The notes beneath the pieces were generated by a model. The model was not told where the DNA came from. It made no database searches and worked only from the letters and a program-made list of their open reading frames with translations. Shown here piece by piece: positions 32,115 through 44,133 of a DNA stretch of 64,000 bases (its first letter is position 1; each line of letters starts with the position of its first letter). The position numbers and the translations under genes are program-made. The DNA is from Cladopsammia gracilis (Eukaryota; Cnidaria; Anthozoa; Scleractinia; Dendrophylliidae), in NCBI GenBank assembly GCA_022457155.1, contig JAJGOT010000213.1:930001-994000 (forward strand). The letters are read 5' to 3'.

Positions 32115-35100
32115 TACATAGTACATAGGGAAGCACTAATTGGAGACACTATCAGCTGCTATCAGATATTGACTGCAGCCGCACTTGGTGAGTAATAAAC
32201 TGGGTTATTTTTTAGTAACCCGGTTAAAATAACTCAGTGAAAAGGTGTTTTTAAGAAAATAACCGAGTTTATTATTCAACTGCACTCAGTATAGTACAAA
32301 TAACACCCAAAACGAGTACAAATATCTGACGGGGACCGCGGCGAAACGCACTGCGCATGAGTAGAAAACTGAGCATCCGGTGAATTATGCATTTCCGGTA
32401 ACTTACTGTAATCCCATGTAAACAACAAAAACTCCCGTACCGCGAAGTTTGAAAACAAAAAGTAAGAGTTATAAAACAATGGTCGAGAAAAAGTTTGTTT
32501 CGTTGAAAAGTTTTTTTTTCGTTCAAGTTTCATGCGTTTGCACTAAGGGGTTTGGTGTTTACACCAACAACGAAATATGAACAAATTTCAGAACGTCTCG
32601 CAATTTTTTTTCACATAGTTCTCGTCGTCACGCTGGTTTTGTTGTGCAGTACCTGTGCTGAAAAATGTGCCAAAGAAAACAAGAGCAACCGAAAATGTGC
32701 TTTATTTCGGACAAAATGCATAGATATAGAACCCCAAGACCATAGTCCCAGTCATACCAAGGGTAAGACACACAAAACCAAAGCCCACTAGATTGACTCC
32801 ATTGAGAAAATAAAACCATAGCACCAATGAACGATGGAGATGAGGAAACAGAGCTTGGATAGACAAGAAGACTAAGGAAGTGGAGAGCTATGTAATGCAT
32901 GGAAGAAAAAGGGGAAAGAATGGGATGTAAGTGCCACTACAAGCCCCCAAGTTAAGGAGAAATGCAAGAAGATGAATTGAAGAAGGAGTTAAAAAAAAAC
33001 GCCGTAAGCATTTTGATTAAAAACAAAGAAAACAAAACAAACCAAACATAAACATAAATAAACTAAAAATATTGATCATTAATAATTTTAAATTCATAAC
33101 ATGTACTTCAGTGAGCTCACTAAAACGTATTAATAAACAACATAGATTGATAATATGAAAATATATTTATCTGCTCAGAATGTCTGTCATTCCTGTCAGG
33201 GGCACAGTGAAGAGACTCGGTAGAGAGATTAATTTCAGCAAAACATTCCTCCCGAAATAATAAATATGAGCACAAGAGACAGGAAATTAAAACTTTCCAT
33301 GAAATTTACGACTTATTTGCCAAATTTATTCGGAAAACTCCCTACCACACGTTTCAAACCGTGGTACCACATCTGGCCCTGGTAGTTTACCGGACCGGAA
33401 GTGCTTGAAGTTTACGCATGCGCAGATGTTCTGCCCCAGTGGTATTTCTACTCCAGAAGACCGGTTTGACCTGTTTTTCACAAACGTCACTTCGAGCATT
33501 TGTCTGACGTAAGCGGTGAAAAAATGGCTGAAATTGTTCCCAAACTAGAACAGTCAAAACTGAGAAAAACTGAAGGGATCTATTGACGTTTTTACCCAAC
33601 CAAATCCAAACAATTATGTGTTTAATCACTCAAGTCTTTCTTTGCTGAACAAAAAGTACACGCGATCAAACAATTACGCGACTGACAATTCATCATCATT
33701 TTTTTGAACAAAGTGCGTGTGCTGACAAACAAGTTCAAATAATGCACGCACGACAAAGTTGAGATTAAAATGGCGTCCGTGACTAAGTTGAATAATAAAT
33801 CTCTTATTGGTGTAGTATCGTGGGATATTTTTACGAGTCTCACTGTATTTTGGCGAGCCCGTAGGGCCAAATATATTTATTTTTCTGAGCAGTCACACTT
33901 CAGAAGGTTGAACTTTGAATGTGAGAGATCATGTCATCATTTGCTAGCAAGAGCTGCGCAAAACAATACAATTATTAAGCTAAAACAATGCCTAAAACAA
34001 GGCGTGGCCTTCTTAGGGCACACCCTAGCTTTAGCCTGCTCTTCTTTTACCGCCTTGAGATATGCTTTAACTGAACGATGGGAGCACTAACTACAGTTAG
34101 GCATGACGTCACGTAACTTGAGACTTAAGGTAGTCCTGGAGGCTAAGGTGAACCTTTCGGATTGCACTAATAATTTGTCACTTGTAGAGCATATATAAAG
34201 GAACCTACATGCGAGATTTAGGGTCTGAGAAGCAACGCATTTCCGAATTATAAACAAACAAAGTTTTGTTTCCAAGGGTCCTTTTGCGGGAAAAACAAAG
34301 ATGGCATACTGTGCTGGACAAGGTTTCGTGGGTCTAAATAAATCCCCAAAAAGAGTGTTGTGTTGACAGATCTGTAAAGTACATGTACATGTGTAAACTG
34401 AAAGATGAAACTAGTACTCTCATTGATAGAAAAGATAAAACCTCTGTGTTCGCAAATAAAGAAAGCCCTCTTTCACACCAGACCTTTCAAAATGGAAGAA
34501 GCTCTTCAGCACTTTGATCGAGCTTTCCGCGATAACGGGTAAATGGATAACAATAATGGGTAAATGTGTCCGTTGACGAGTCTTTATGCTCTGTAATCCA
34601 GTCGTCCAGCCGGCATTCCGAAGCTTGTCTGAGTCAAGCAAAATTCTCAATGAAGCACTAGCGCCACGAAAATGATTAAAATCATTTTGTTTTCTTTCAC
34701 TAGCAGCCATAAACGTTGTCTTCATAATAACTTTGCGCAAAAATATAATCCTCAATGCAAGAGCTCAAAAGAGCTGTCAACGCAATGGCAATTTGATCTG
34801 TTTGCGGCCGGACATTCTGTGATTGGTTTTGCGGGAATAATGGAGTCACGAATAAGGGCATAACAACCAAATTTGGCACAATTTTCTTGTGTTTTTCCAC
34901 TGGAAAACGGTATTGCAGGCATCAACAACATGGCTGCTAGTGTGTGAGAAAGAAATAGAACGATTGCGGTGAATTTCTTCAAGTTATGCTTGATTTTCCC
35001 GGGAAAATTTGCTTTGAATTTCTGTATTAGTACACAGTAAATGTGAATTTATGTGAATGATAAATCAGAAGGGTATGAAATTTGGAGGAAAGAAACTAGA

Positions 35101-36866
35101 TGTGTTTACGAAAGTTTTCACTGCAGTACATCATATTTCTCAAGATATCGAGGACAGGACAAGCTGACAAACTTCATCTAAAGGCGAGTTTATATTATTT
35201 ATCTTCGATTGTTCCTTTTTGCTTTTCAGTGACATACTGCGGTGAAAATTTGTCTTTTTGCATGTTATATGTTTGGGACAATTTTTATTGCAAATGGTTA
35301 AATCCCCTTTCGGTGGGGCTGATTCCTTGGCCAATAATGGAAGTGCATAAGAATTGTTTTTTATTGAAGGGATCATGCTTTGCGGCAGTGCTGTAAGCCA
35401 CAAAGTTATTTTTTAAACGTGGTTATGTGTCGCAAGTTTGCTCCTCGAGAAGAACACAAAGCAAGTTGATTTCACCACTAACTGATCCGTCAAAACGTCT
35501 ATTGTGTCATATCTGACTCCGATTTTTTTATTTCAACTTCAATTAAAAGTTATTAGCTTTTAAAGGAGAAAAATCGTCCATGTTAGAATTTAAAGCCTCG
35601 TATCTTCCCTTTGAAAGCCTATTTAAAAATTTTGGTCAGATGTGACAATCTACAATACACCTTATTTACCTCCCTGCAGTGTCAACTCATGAAATTCTCT
35701 ATCCACGCTGAATTCTTGGACACACAATTGTTTGTTTTTACGCTTTCGATGGCTTCCCGAGCACACATGAGTGCAAAAAATATATATTTATGGTAATTTT
35801 GATAATTTTAACCCACGGGCTATTGTCAACACTGCATGCAGAAAGAACAATGCGTTAAAAAATAGTGTATTTTACCAGACAGTGCTTTGCACGTACAATT
35901 ATTGATGCAGAAACATTACAGAGCCTGTTCCTGAATATTTCGCGCATTTTCGGAATCAGCCGTTGTACTTTGTGCATATTTTTTTATATAACTGCGTACT
36001 GATAAGCGGAACCTGTCCCCTGCGACAAAAGAAAACAAGCTGGAATGAAGGTGGCAAAAATGAATAACAAAGGCATTGGCAAACACATTTAAGGCCAAAA
36101 GACGTTGCAATCGTTTGTTTTTGTTTTGAAATGCCCCATTGTTCATACACATGATCTGATTGGTTGCATGCATTCAAACTTGAATTTTGTGGGGTGTTTC
36201 TTTGTGTTGTGGAAGCCATTGTTGGTAAGCTTTTGTGTTGTGGTGTGGGTATTGTTCAGTGTCTTTTGAATCTTTTGTTTTACGTCATTTGGTGGTCACA
36301 CCATATTCCGCAACACCAAGAAACTACCATTTCGTCTTACACGAAATTCAGCACAGAAAGTGATCACGGGCACGCACATCATTTTTGGTGATGGTGAGCC
36401 TTTAACAAAAATAGACCAATGCATTTACTCTTCTTGGTCAACAAGTGTTCAATTCAATGTGTTTGATGGTTTGCTCAACCTCAGTTTATTTCCTGGTACC
36501 TGTTTATTTGAATACCCTGTGGTTGAGAGAGACAAGTTTCTGAAAACACAACAGCAGAGACTCGCTTCCATGTTGACCACCAACGTTCAAACACTGCATT
36601 GTATTGCTTATAAATGAGTTATTAAGCCAAAAGCAAATAACCACCAAGTTTTAAGTAGGTGATAGAGGGTGGAAAAAAGCAGGCAAAAATTGCAACACTG
36701 TATATAATCATGCTCCAGAAAAAGTGGAGAGAAGCAGGATGCACCGAAAAGGGACTGGGAACCAGGGCTAGCAGTAAGTTCAGACCCTCTTGAATCTTCC
36801 CACTTGAAACTGACCACAGGCAGCCCAAGCTCACTATCAGATAACCAGGACGTGACCCTTGCGTTA
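32115..36866. other. No gene recognised
   Basis: Contains a small hairpin (AATAAACTGGGTTATTTT with AAAATAACCGAGTTTATTATT, about 32196-32277) and several frames of 80-110 codons. The longest plus-strand one starts at an AAAATGG context (33770-34090) and one at 36360-36617 has no stop for 85 codons; neither resembles a family I know. Promoters or single exons could be missed. Confidence 0.4.
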
Positions 36867-37513
36867 TTTGGGTGTTCCACTGCTAAGAAAAAGACAAGGC
36901 AGAACACTGATTTCCGGAGCGTCTGCCACAAAAAAAAAACACCAAAAATAACCCTGTTGCCACAATTCCTCCATAGAATCAAAGGAGATATGCTCAAGTT
37001 CCCTATCAGTTCATTCGCTACCCCATTCCATCAAAAACGCGATCCCTACAAAACGTGTTTCAAGTCTAGCTTCACTTTGGGAAATTTGAAATAGGCACGT
37101 TCAGACACATGGACACATTTACCGTTCGCATGGTTTGCCGGGTAAAAATATCTAGCCTGATGGGGGTAGTTAGCAGCCAGTTGTTGACAAGCAAACCAAA
37201 TGCTCCACGACATCTGGCTGCTAACTACCCCCGTCAGGCTAGATATTTTTACACGGCGAGCCATGCAAATGGTAAATGTGTCCACGCAACTCTGAAGGCA
37301 CCTATTTTGAATTTCCCGAAGTGAAGCCAGGTTACTCGTTTTTGATGGAATTGCATAGTAAGTGAACTGACAGGGAACTTGAATATATCTGGTTTGATTC
37401 TATGGAGGAATTTGGCAGCAGGGTTATTTTTTGGGATCTTTTCACTTCAAGCGGCAGACACTCCGAAAATCAGTGTTCTGCCTTGTCTTTCTCTTAGCAG
37501 TGGGGCACCCAAA
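36867..37513. mobile_element. Large foldback element (about 0.65 kb) upstream of the zinc-finger gene
   Basis: TTTGGGTGTTCCACTGCTAA on the left pairs with the block ending CACCCAAAC on the right. Further matched blocks (AAGACAAGGCAGAACACTGA, GTTCCCTATCAG, TTGATGGAATTG, GACACATTTACCGTT) run inward to a perfect core CTGGCTGCTAACTACCCCC. Arms are about 300 bp with mismatches. The centre is near 37190. Confidence 0.85.
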
Positions 37514-37798
37514 CAACCAAACTTGCCAAAATTGTGTTAAATCACCCCAAGGAGCAGGCAAAGAACAAAATACAACGCAACAACAGGGTAGGTCAATTTT
37601 ATTAAAAAAAAAAATTTAAGTTTGAAACAAAACTGTTACATTCCCATACAAACCTTAGTAAATCAAACCTCTGTATCACAATACTGTTCATAAAGCAAGG
37701 GTCGCATCCCAGTTATCTGATATTGAGCTTGAGCCACCTGTGAACTGTCCTGCCTGTTTTAACTGTGCGACCTAATAATTAACTTCTTTCCTTTCTAG

Positions 37799-39454
37799 AA
37801 ATATAAGGAAAAAAGTGAATGTTACCTCGCTGAATGCAACATGTCTTTCCAAAATCTGAGAAACAAGACACAAAAGGGAACAGACAGTGCAACCAAGCAT
37901 TACAAGTGCAACACAGAAGAGAAACCTTACAAGTGTAGATACTGTGATAAGTGCTTTAGTTGGTCATCAAATTGCAAGGTACACGAGCGAATTCACACAG
38001 GAGAGAAACCTTTTCAATGCACACATTGTGATAAATGCTTTCGTCATAAATCACGTTGCAAGACACATGAGCGAATTCACACAGGAGAAAAACCTTATCA
38101 GTGCACATATTGTGATAAATGCTTTCGCAGTCCACCAGCATGCAAGAGACATGGGCGAATTCACACAGGAGAAAAACCTTATCGGTGCACTTATTGTGAT
38201 AAATGTTTTGACAATCCATCAGCGTGCAAGATACATGAGCAAATTCACACAGGAGAAAAACCTTATCAGTGCACATATTGTGATAAATGCTTTCGCAGTC
38301 CACCAGCATGCAAGAGACATGAGCGAATTCACACAGGAGAAAAACCTTATCGGTGCACCTATTGTGATAAATGTTTTGACGATCCATCAGCTTGCAAGAC
38401 ACATGAGCAAATTCACACAGGAGAAAAATCTTATCAGTACACAAATTGTGATAAATGCTTTGGCGGTTCATCAACTTGCAAGAGACATAAGCGAATTTAC
38501 ACAGAAGAAAAATCTTATCACTGCACATATTGTGATAAATGCTTTGGCAGTCCATCAAAATGCAAAAGACATGAGAGAATTCACACAGGAGAAAAACCTT
38601 ATCACTGCACATATTGTGATAAATGCTTTGGCAGTCCATCAAAATGCAAAAGACATGAGCGAATTCACACAGGAGAAAAACCTTATCACTGCACATATTG
38701 TGATAAATGCTTTGGCAGTCCATCAGCATGCAAGACACATGAGCAAATTCACACAGGAGAAAAACCTTATCAGTGCACAAGTTGCAATAAATGCTTTACC
38801 CAGTTATCACAATGCAATATACACAAGCAAATTCACACAGGAGCAAAACCTTATCATTGCCAGTATTGTGATAAATGCTTTACACGGTCATCACAATGCA
38901 AGATCCACGAGCGAATGCACACTGGAGAAAAACCTTATCAGTGCACAAGTTGTGATAAATGCTTTGCCAGTCCATCAGCTTGCAAGACACACAAGCAAAT
39001 TCACACAGGAGGAAAACCTTATCATTGCCAGTATTGTGATAAATGCTTTAAACAGTCATCAGAATGCAAGATCCACGAGCGAGTGCACACTGGAGAAAAA
39101 CCTTATCAGTGCACATATTGTGATAAATGCTTTCCACAGTCATCACAATGCAAGATCCATGAGCGAAGGCACACTGGAGAAAAACCTTATCAGTGCAAGT
39201 ATTGTGATAAGTGCTTCAGCAAGTCATCTGATTGCAAGATACATGAACGAATTCACACAGGAGAAAAACCTTATCACTGCACGTATTGTGATAAATGCTT
39301 TGGCAGTCCATCAGCATGCAAAACACATGAGCGAATTCACACAGGAGAAAAACCTTATCAGTGCAAGTATTGTGATAAGTGCTTCAACAGGTTATCTAAT
39401 TACAAGAGACATGAGCGAATTCACACAAGTGCAGAGAATTGTGGTAATTGTTGA
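37799..39454 (+). CDS. C2H2 zinc-finger protein with 18 tandem fingers
   Basis: Frame is open from a consensus acceptor (CTTTCTAG at 37798). The first Met is at 37841, giving 537 residues; 14 in-frame codons before it suggest an upstream exon not identified here. Eighteen fingers are joined by TGEKPY linkers. The fixed pattern is C-x2-C-DKCF-x5-C-K-x-H-x3-H. Finger 7 is degenerate (first Cys and last His are both Tyr). The hydrophobic core Leu between CF and H is Cys in fingers 1-17 and Tyr in 18, so nearly every finger has two extra Cys. It is likely a nuclear DNA-binding regulator. No KRAB, BTB or SCAN domain is visible. Target unknown. Confidence 0.92.
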   Translation, partial: KYKEKSECYLAECNMSFQNLRNKTQKGTDSATKHYKCNTEEKPYKCRYCDKCFSWSSNCKVHERIHTGEKPFQCTHCDKCFRHKSRCKTHERIHTGEKPYQCTYCDKCFRSPPACKRHGRIHTGEKPYRCTYCDKCFDNPSACKIHEQIHTGEKPYQCTYCDKCFRSPPACKRHERIHTGEKPYRCTYCDKCFDDPSACKTHEQIHTGEKSYQYTNCDKCFGGSSTCKRHKRIYTEEKSYHCTYCDKCFGSPSKCKRHERIHTGEKPYHCTYCDKCFGSPSKCKRHERIHTGEKPYHCTYCDKCFGSPSACKTHEQIHTGEKPYQCTSCNKCFTQLSQCNIHKQIHTGAKPYHCQYCDKCFTRSSQCKIHERMHTGEKPYQCTSCDKCFASPSACKTHKQIHTGGKPYHCQYCDKCFKQSSECKIHERVHTGEKPYQCTYCDKCFPQSSQCKIHERRHTGEKPYQCKYCDKCFSKSSDCKIHERIHTGEKPYHCTYCDKCFGSPSACKTHERIHTGEKPYQCKYCDKCFNRLSNYKRHERIHTSAENCGNC

Positions 39455-40333
39455 ATGTGTCAATAGGAATTAAGTAGTCAATTGACCTTACAGAACACTG
39501 ATAATCACTTGATTCTGGAGTGACACGTTTAGATTCTGGGGTTACCTCCTGATGGAGCATCTTAATCTTTAAAATATACAATATAAGGATAATCTGTTGT
39601 AGCCATTCAAGACTATATTAGAATAAGATTTAGTCTGGAGGTGAATGCATTGCATTGGGCAAGTATCATTGTAGTTACTGCAGTTTTTATTTTAAAGCAT
39701 ATAATGTGATTTATTTGTAAATATATATTGTGCATCATTGGGTCCATGTTGGATTGTTCACAACATAAGGTTAAATCACTTTTGTACAACTGGCCCGGTT
39801 CCAAAAGTGGATAGCGCTATCCGCTGGATAAATTGCTATTCAGTGGATAATGCAATTGGTTTTGTATGCTTTTATCTATGGGGCGCCAAATGTAAAAATA
39901 TTATTTAGGCATTATTTTACTATATTTTGTGTTATTTAACAAATAACACAGGAATTGTCTTGCAATTTGTAAATAACAAATTCAAACACCTTTGCAATTT
40001 ATAAATTGCAAGATACCTAGCTTTGCGATTTTCAAATCGCACGATACTTAACTTTGCAATTTATAAATTGAAAGGTAAATAACTATACGATTTATAAATC
40101 GCACGATACCTAACTTTGCGATTTATAAATCGCACACTTCCCATCATGTGATTTATAATGTGCCAATAATAAATCGCAAATATGTGATTCATGTGCAATT
40201 TGTAAATCTCAATTGCGTGATTTGCAAATGTGCGATTTAAACCGCAAACAAAGGAGGTTGTGTCTGCTGGCTCGTACGCTAACGCAATAATTTGGCGTGA
40301 AAAGATGCGGGAAAATCAGTCTTGTTTTTAAGT

Positions 40334-40437
40334 ATGGCGGATAGCGACAACCCTGCTAGAAGGCTCTCTACAGCCAGCCGTCTGCAGGGCAATTTCCGAG
40401 GCACTTAATGCCCAGGATTCTTCACAGACAAATCAGG
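40334..40437 (+). pseudogene. Exon-like segment, left arm of the foldback (ATGGCGGATAGC)
   Basis: ATGGCGGATAGCGACAACCC opens MADSDNPARRLSTA and ends at a consensus donor CAG/GTAAGA. One frame change and a TAA occur in the middle. An inverted copy lies at about 41015-41105. A second exon-like segment (AGTGTTTCCAC after TTTGCAG) follows in both arms. Confidence 0.5.
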
Positions 40438-40839
40438 TAAGAATAGATCTCATTTTTGCATCATTTATTTTAATTTTTGGCGAATCGATCCGTTTTCTCT
40501 CTCCTGTGAGTTGCGTGCTTCGTTTTATGCCGGGCAAATATGTTTTCGATTTGCAGAGTGTTTCCACCAAAAATGATGGATTGTTTCATGATTTCTTTTC
40601 TTTGGGGGAGGGGGGGAGAGGGGGAGGACTACCGGCTGATTATCGTCATTATCAGAAGCACCGGTCCTCTACATATTTAATAAGAAACACCCAAGTCAAT
40701 GAATCGTTTAACAAGAACTTCAACCAGTCGAGCCGAGAATTCTTTCATAGGAGAATTCAAAGAAGAAACTACTCACAAATATATTTAGACAGGTCAATGA
40801 AACGACACTGGTAAAATTGAAAATTGTACAAACCTGAGA

Positions 40840-41105
40840 TGGAGTGGTTGGCAGGATAGAAGCAGTGGACACACTGGTAGTGGAAACACTCTGCAAATCG
40901 AAAACATATTTGCCCGGCATAAAACGAAGCACGCGACTCAAAGGAGAGAGAAAACAGATCGATTCGGCTATAAATGAAAATAAATGGATGCAAAAATGAG
41001 ATCTATTCTTACTGATTTGACTGTATAGAATCCTGAGCATTAAGGGCCTCGGAGATTGCCATGGAGACGGCTGTCGAGAGCCTTCTTGCAAGGTCGTCGC
41101 TATCC
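40840..41105 (-). pseudogene. Inverted copy of the same exon-like segments, right arm
   Basis: On the minus strand, exon-like DNA ends in CAG/GTAAGAATAG. After TTTGCAG it continues as SVSTTSVSTASILPTTPSQ up to a GT at about 40838. This arm's second segment is longer and in frame, unlike the left arm. Confidence 0.5.
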
Positions 41106-41755
41106 ACTATAGTTAAAAACAAGACTGATTTTCCAGCGTCTTTTCCCGCCAAATTGTGTTAGCGTACAAGCCCGCAGACACAGCCTTCCCTTGTTTGCAG
41201 TTTAAATTGCACATTTCAGATTTAAATCACGCAATTGAGATTTATAAATTGCAAATGTGTGATTTATAAATCACACATTTGCGATTTATTATTGGCACAT
41301 TTAAGATTTATAAATCACACGATGGGAGGTGTGCGATTTGTAAATCACAAAGTTAGGTATCTTGCGATTTATAAATCGCAAAGTCAAAAGTTAAAGAGCT
41401 TGCGATTTATAAATAACAAAGTTGGGTACCTTGCAATTTGTAAATCGCAAAATTAGGTACCGTGCGATTTTAGGTATTGTGCGATTTATAAATCGCAAAA
41501 TTAGGTATTGTGCGATTCATAAATCGTAAAGTTATTTACCTTTCGATTTATAAATCGCAAAGTTAATTATCGTGCAATTTTTGCAATTTATAAATTGCAA
41601 AGGTGTTTGATTGTGTTACTTACAAATTGGAAGACGACTCCTGTGTTATTTGTTAAATAACACAAAATAAAGAAAAATAATGCCTAAATATTTTTACATT
41701 TGGCACCCCATATTTATCCCCGGGATAATCCACCCTTTGAACAACCGGGTCCTGG

Positions 41756-43653
41756 CATTTAGAGAAAAGTTTGTCTCCGTTTATATATATCCACAATTAT
41801 TGTTAGTGCTGTTGTGATTTTGATTCATGAATATATTTTAAATTGTTTGTTAAGAAATGGACTTCTGGTCCAAGTTTTTTTTTTCTCGTTTTCTGTAGCA
41901 TATTTACATGAAAATTTTTGAAAAAGTGGTTATAGTCACTACTCAACACAGGGTTTGAAAATGATGACTTTCTCTTTACCTTTCTCTTGGCGCGAAACAC
42001 AGCTTATTCGCATATTAATAACCGCATATAAGCGAGTCTAATTAACATCAAATTACCGCATGCAAGCGGTTAAAGTAGGCCCAATTCACCTACTAAGAAA
42101 TGACGAAAATAGAGCTGATCTCAAACTGGCTTTTGTCTTCCACTTGAACGTTTTACATAAAATAAAACTCCGTTTTTTTAGTAAAAGAAGGAAAAACAAA
42201 ACAAGGGTGTATGCCTCGAACCCGAGTCATTTGCTTTATAACTAATACCCATATCCACTACACCAGAATGGAACTCATTACCTTTAACTTTATTTATTAT
42301 ATCTCTTAGTTAGTACGCGCGCTGTGATTGGTCAATTTAGCGGGCCGTATTTTTCAGTACGGCCCGCTAAATTTGAGAGTCTCAGCAACGGGCCTAACAC
42401 ACGCTTACAAAAGTTGTTTTCTACATTAAAAATTATCCAGAGGAAACGTTTGGAGCTATGTGGGTTAACATGCCAGGTTGCAAAAACTCTCCGATGAAAT
42501 TAAAATATAACTTTAGCAAAAAACTGATTAGCTGCGAATCAAAAAGCATTGACAATTTTCTCGAGTAAGCTTTTTTGTTTTGGTATTTAGCTTTTAGGCT
42601 GTAAGTTATAAAAACTCGAGTAACAGGGCAAATTCGTTTAACTCTTACAATTATTTTAATTAAGCATTAACAAAACAGTCTTTCTTCGTAAGAAAACGTC
42701 TCTATGAAAAACATAAAGCTGCAAAACAACTTGAAACGACTTCCATCGGCAAACTGTATCATGTAAGCTTAAATTAACTTATAATTAGTTTGATCAAGTT
42801 TTTGTCTGGCTATAAACTTAAGTTCAGAGTTATCGTTTGTGGCAGTGGCTCTAATAAGAACGGACTTGAAGCTACAAAATTACGCTAAAAGTGTACCTTG
42901 ATTCCTCAGCGTAGTGGAGTCCATGAAAACAATTTTGCGTATTCACAAATACGCTCTTGCTGCAGCTCACGCTGAAAATTTGTCAGGTGCGATTGAAATT
43001 CAAACTCATCCATGGACAAAGTTCGGCATGAAGCCACTAAAGCACACAAAAAGCCAAAAACAACTTGCAGTATTTGATGACGAGATATTTTCAGTGTCCT
43101 TTTAGAAGTTTGAGAGTTTCTTCGTTCACCGCTGTAGACCAAAGTGCTGCCATATTTTCCAGTTTGACAAACACGTTTGTTTTGGCGATTTTATCGCGGT
43201 GTTTTCATTCTTCCTTTCCTCACTTGTCTTCGCCAGTAAGTAAGAATCCTTTTCAAAGAAAACTACGTTATGTCAGTTTCCGTCGTGGAAGATTAAATAG
43301 CGAAGCGCACAATTACTATTTATAGAACTAAAACTCAGACAAACAATCCAAAAGTGACTCTCAGGGGATTCCTAATAAGGAATTTCTATTGTCAGAAATG
43401 CAAGAATAAACAAGAATAAATTATAAACTCAGACAAACATGAGTACTGACGTCATTTGTGCGCGACGCTATTAATTCGTTAAAAGAGTTTTCATTCAAGA
43501 GCCACGCAAGTTATCGAGGACCGATCACACTATTTTTGAAAGCCAATAAAATTTGCTCTTTGCTTTCTTGTGACGTACGTCAGTCAAATGAAGCCGTCCA
43601 TCTTTTGACTTGAAAGGTTTTCCTTTATCTCCGATTTAGAGATATAATAAATA
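41756..43653. other. No gene recognised
   Basis: AT-rich. A small hairpin AATTTAGCGGGCCGTA / TACGGCCCGCTAAATT lies at 42334-42373. Frames are under 90 codons and show no domain. Confidence 0.4.
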
Positions 43654-43810
43654 TCTTACTAACCTCGTTTTCTCGGTCCGTACTGTAAATTACGGCCCTT
43701 GTTTTTCCCTTTCGATTTATGGCCCGCGCGCTTCGCGCTTGGGCCATAAATCGAAGGGGAAAAACGCGGGCCGTAATTTACAGTACGGCCCTCGAACTCG
43801 GTTAGTAAGA
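43654..43810. mobile_element. Foldback MITE (TCTTACTAACC ends)
   Basis: TCTTACTAAC on the left and GTTAGTAAGA on the right. Arms share CCGTACTGTAAATTACGGCC and CGATTTATGGCCCGCG with their complements. Confidence 0.85.
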
Positions 43811-43878
43811 GGTATGTAGTACAACCTCAATTGAATCATTTGAATCTGGCTTATCACACTTGGGCATTTCCACAATTA

Positions 43879-44133
43879 GGGACGGACCATTATTTTTTTG
43901 ACCGGGGGGGGGGGGGGGGTTGGAAAATTTTGAAATAAATTGTTTGCAGAGGCTATAAACACTGAAACAAATTGTTTGCAAGCAAAAAATAAAGGAAAAA
44001 AATTGTTTGCTGGAAGTTTGGCAGTTGGACGGAGACACAAAATAAATTTTTGGTAGCAGGTGCCACCTTAAAAATGTTTGCATATGAAAATTTTCCAACC
44101 CCCCCTCCCGTCAAATAAATAATGGTCCGTCCC
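43879..44133. mobile_element. Harbinger-like MITE with TTA target duplication (copy 2)
   Basis: GGGACGGACCATTATTTTT and AATAATGGTCCGTCCC ends with TTA both sides, as in the copy at 4771-5023. The interior is an imperfect foldback with AAATTGTTTGC repeated in both arms and a 13-base G run near the left end. Confidence 0.88.

Larger units (their letters stand above)
39791..41755. mobile_element. 2 kb foldback built of palindromic GCGATTTATAAATCGC repeats
   Basis: Outer ends GGCCCGGTTCCAAAAG and TTGAACAACCGGGTC are imperfect inverted repeats. Both arms have ATTTTTACATTTGGC-type blocks, TGTTATTTAACAAATAACACA, and then many CGATTTATAAATCG-like palindromes spaced about 35 bp (39970-40240 and 41220-41600). 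Inner arms repeat a gene-like segment in opposite orientation. The spacer is about 300 bp near 40720. Confidence 0.85.

Noticed and set aside
33770..34090. 106-codon plus-strand ORF with a good start context
   Set aside because: No domain, no homologue recalled, no splice or polyA context; kept only in the region note.
36360..36617. 85-codon ORF (GDGEPLTKIDQCIYSSW)
   Set aside because: The composition looks protein-like, but I cannot match it to any family and its upstream context gives no clear exon edge.
37887..39473. A second 528-codon frame on the plus strand and a 274-codon frame on the minus strand across the zinc-finger exon
   Set aside because: They are shadows of the repeated 84-base finger unit, whose composition lacks stops in those frames. 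Only the frame with CX2C...HX3H makes sense.
39970..41600. Regularly spaced palindromes suggesting a CRISPR-like array
   Set aside because: Spacers are not unique, the units vary, the DNA is animal nuclear, and the whole is a mirrored foldback.
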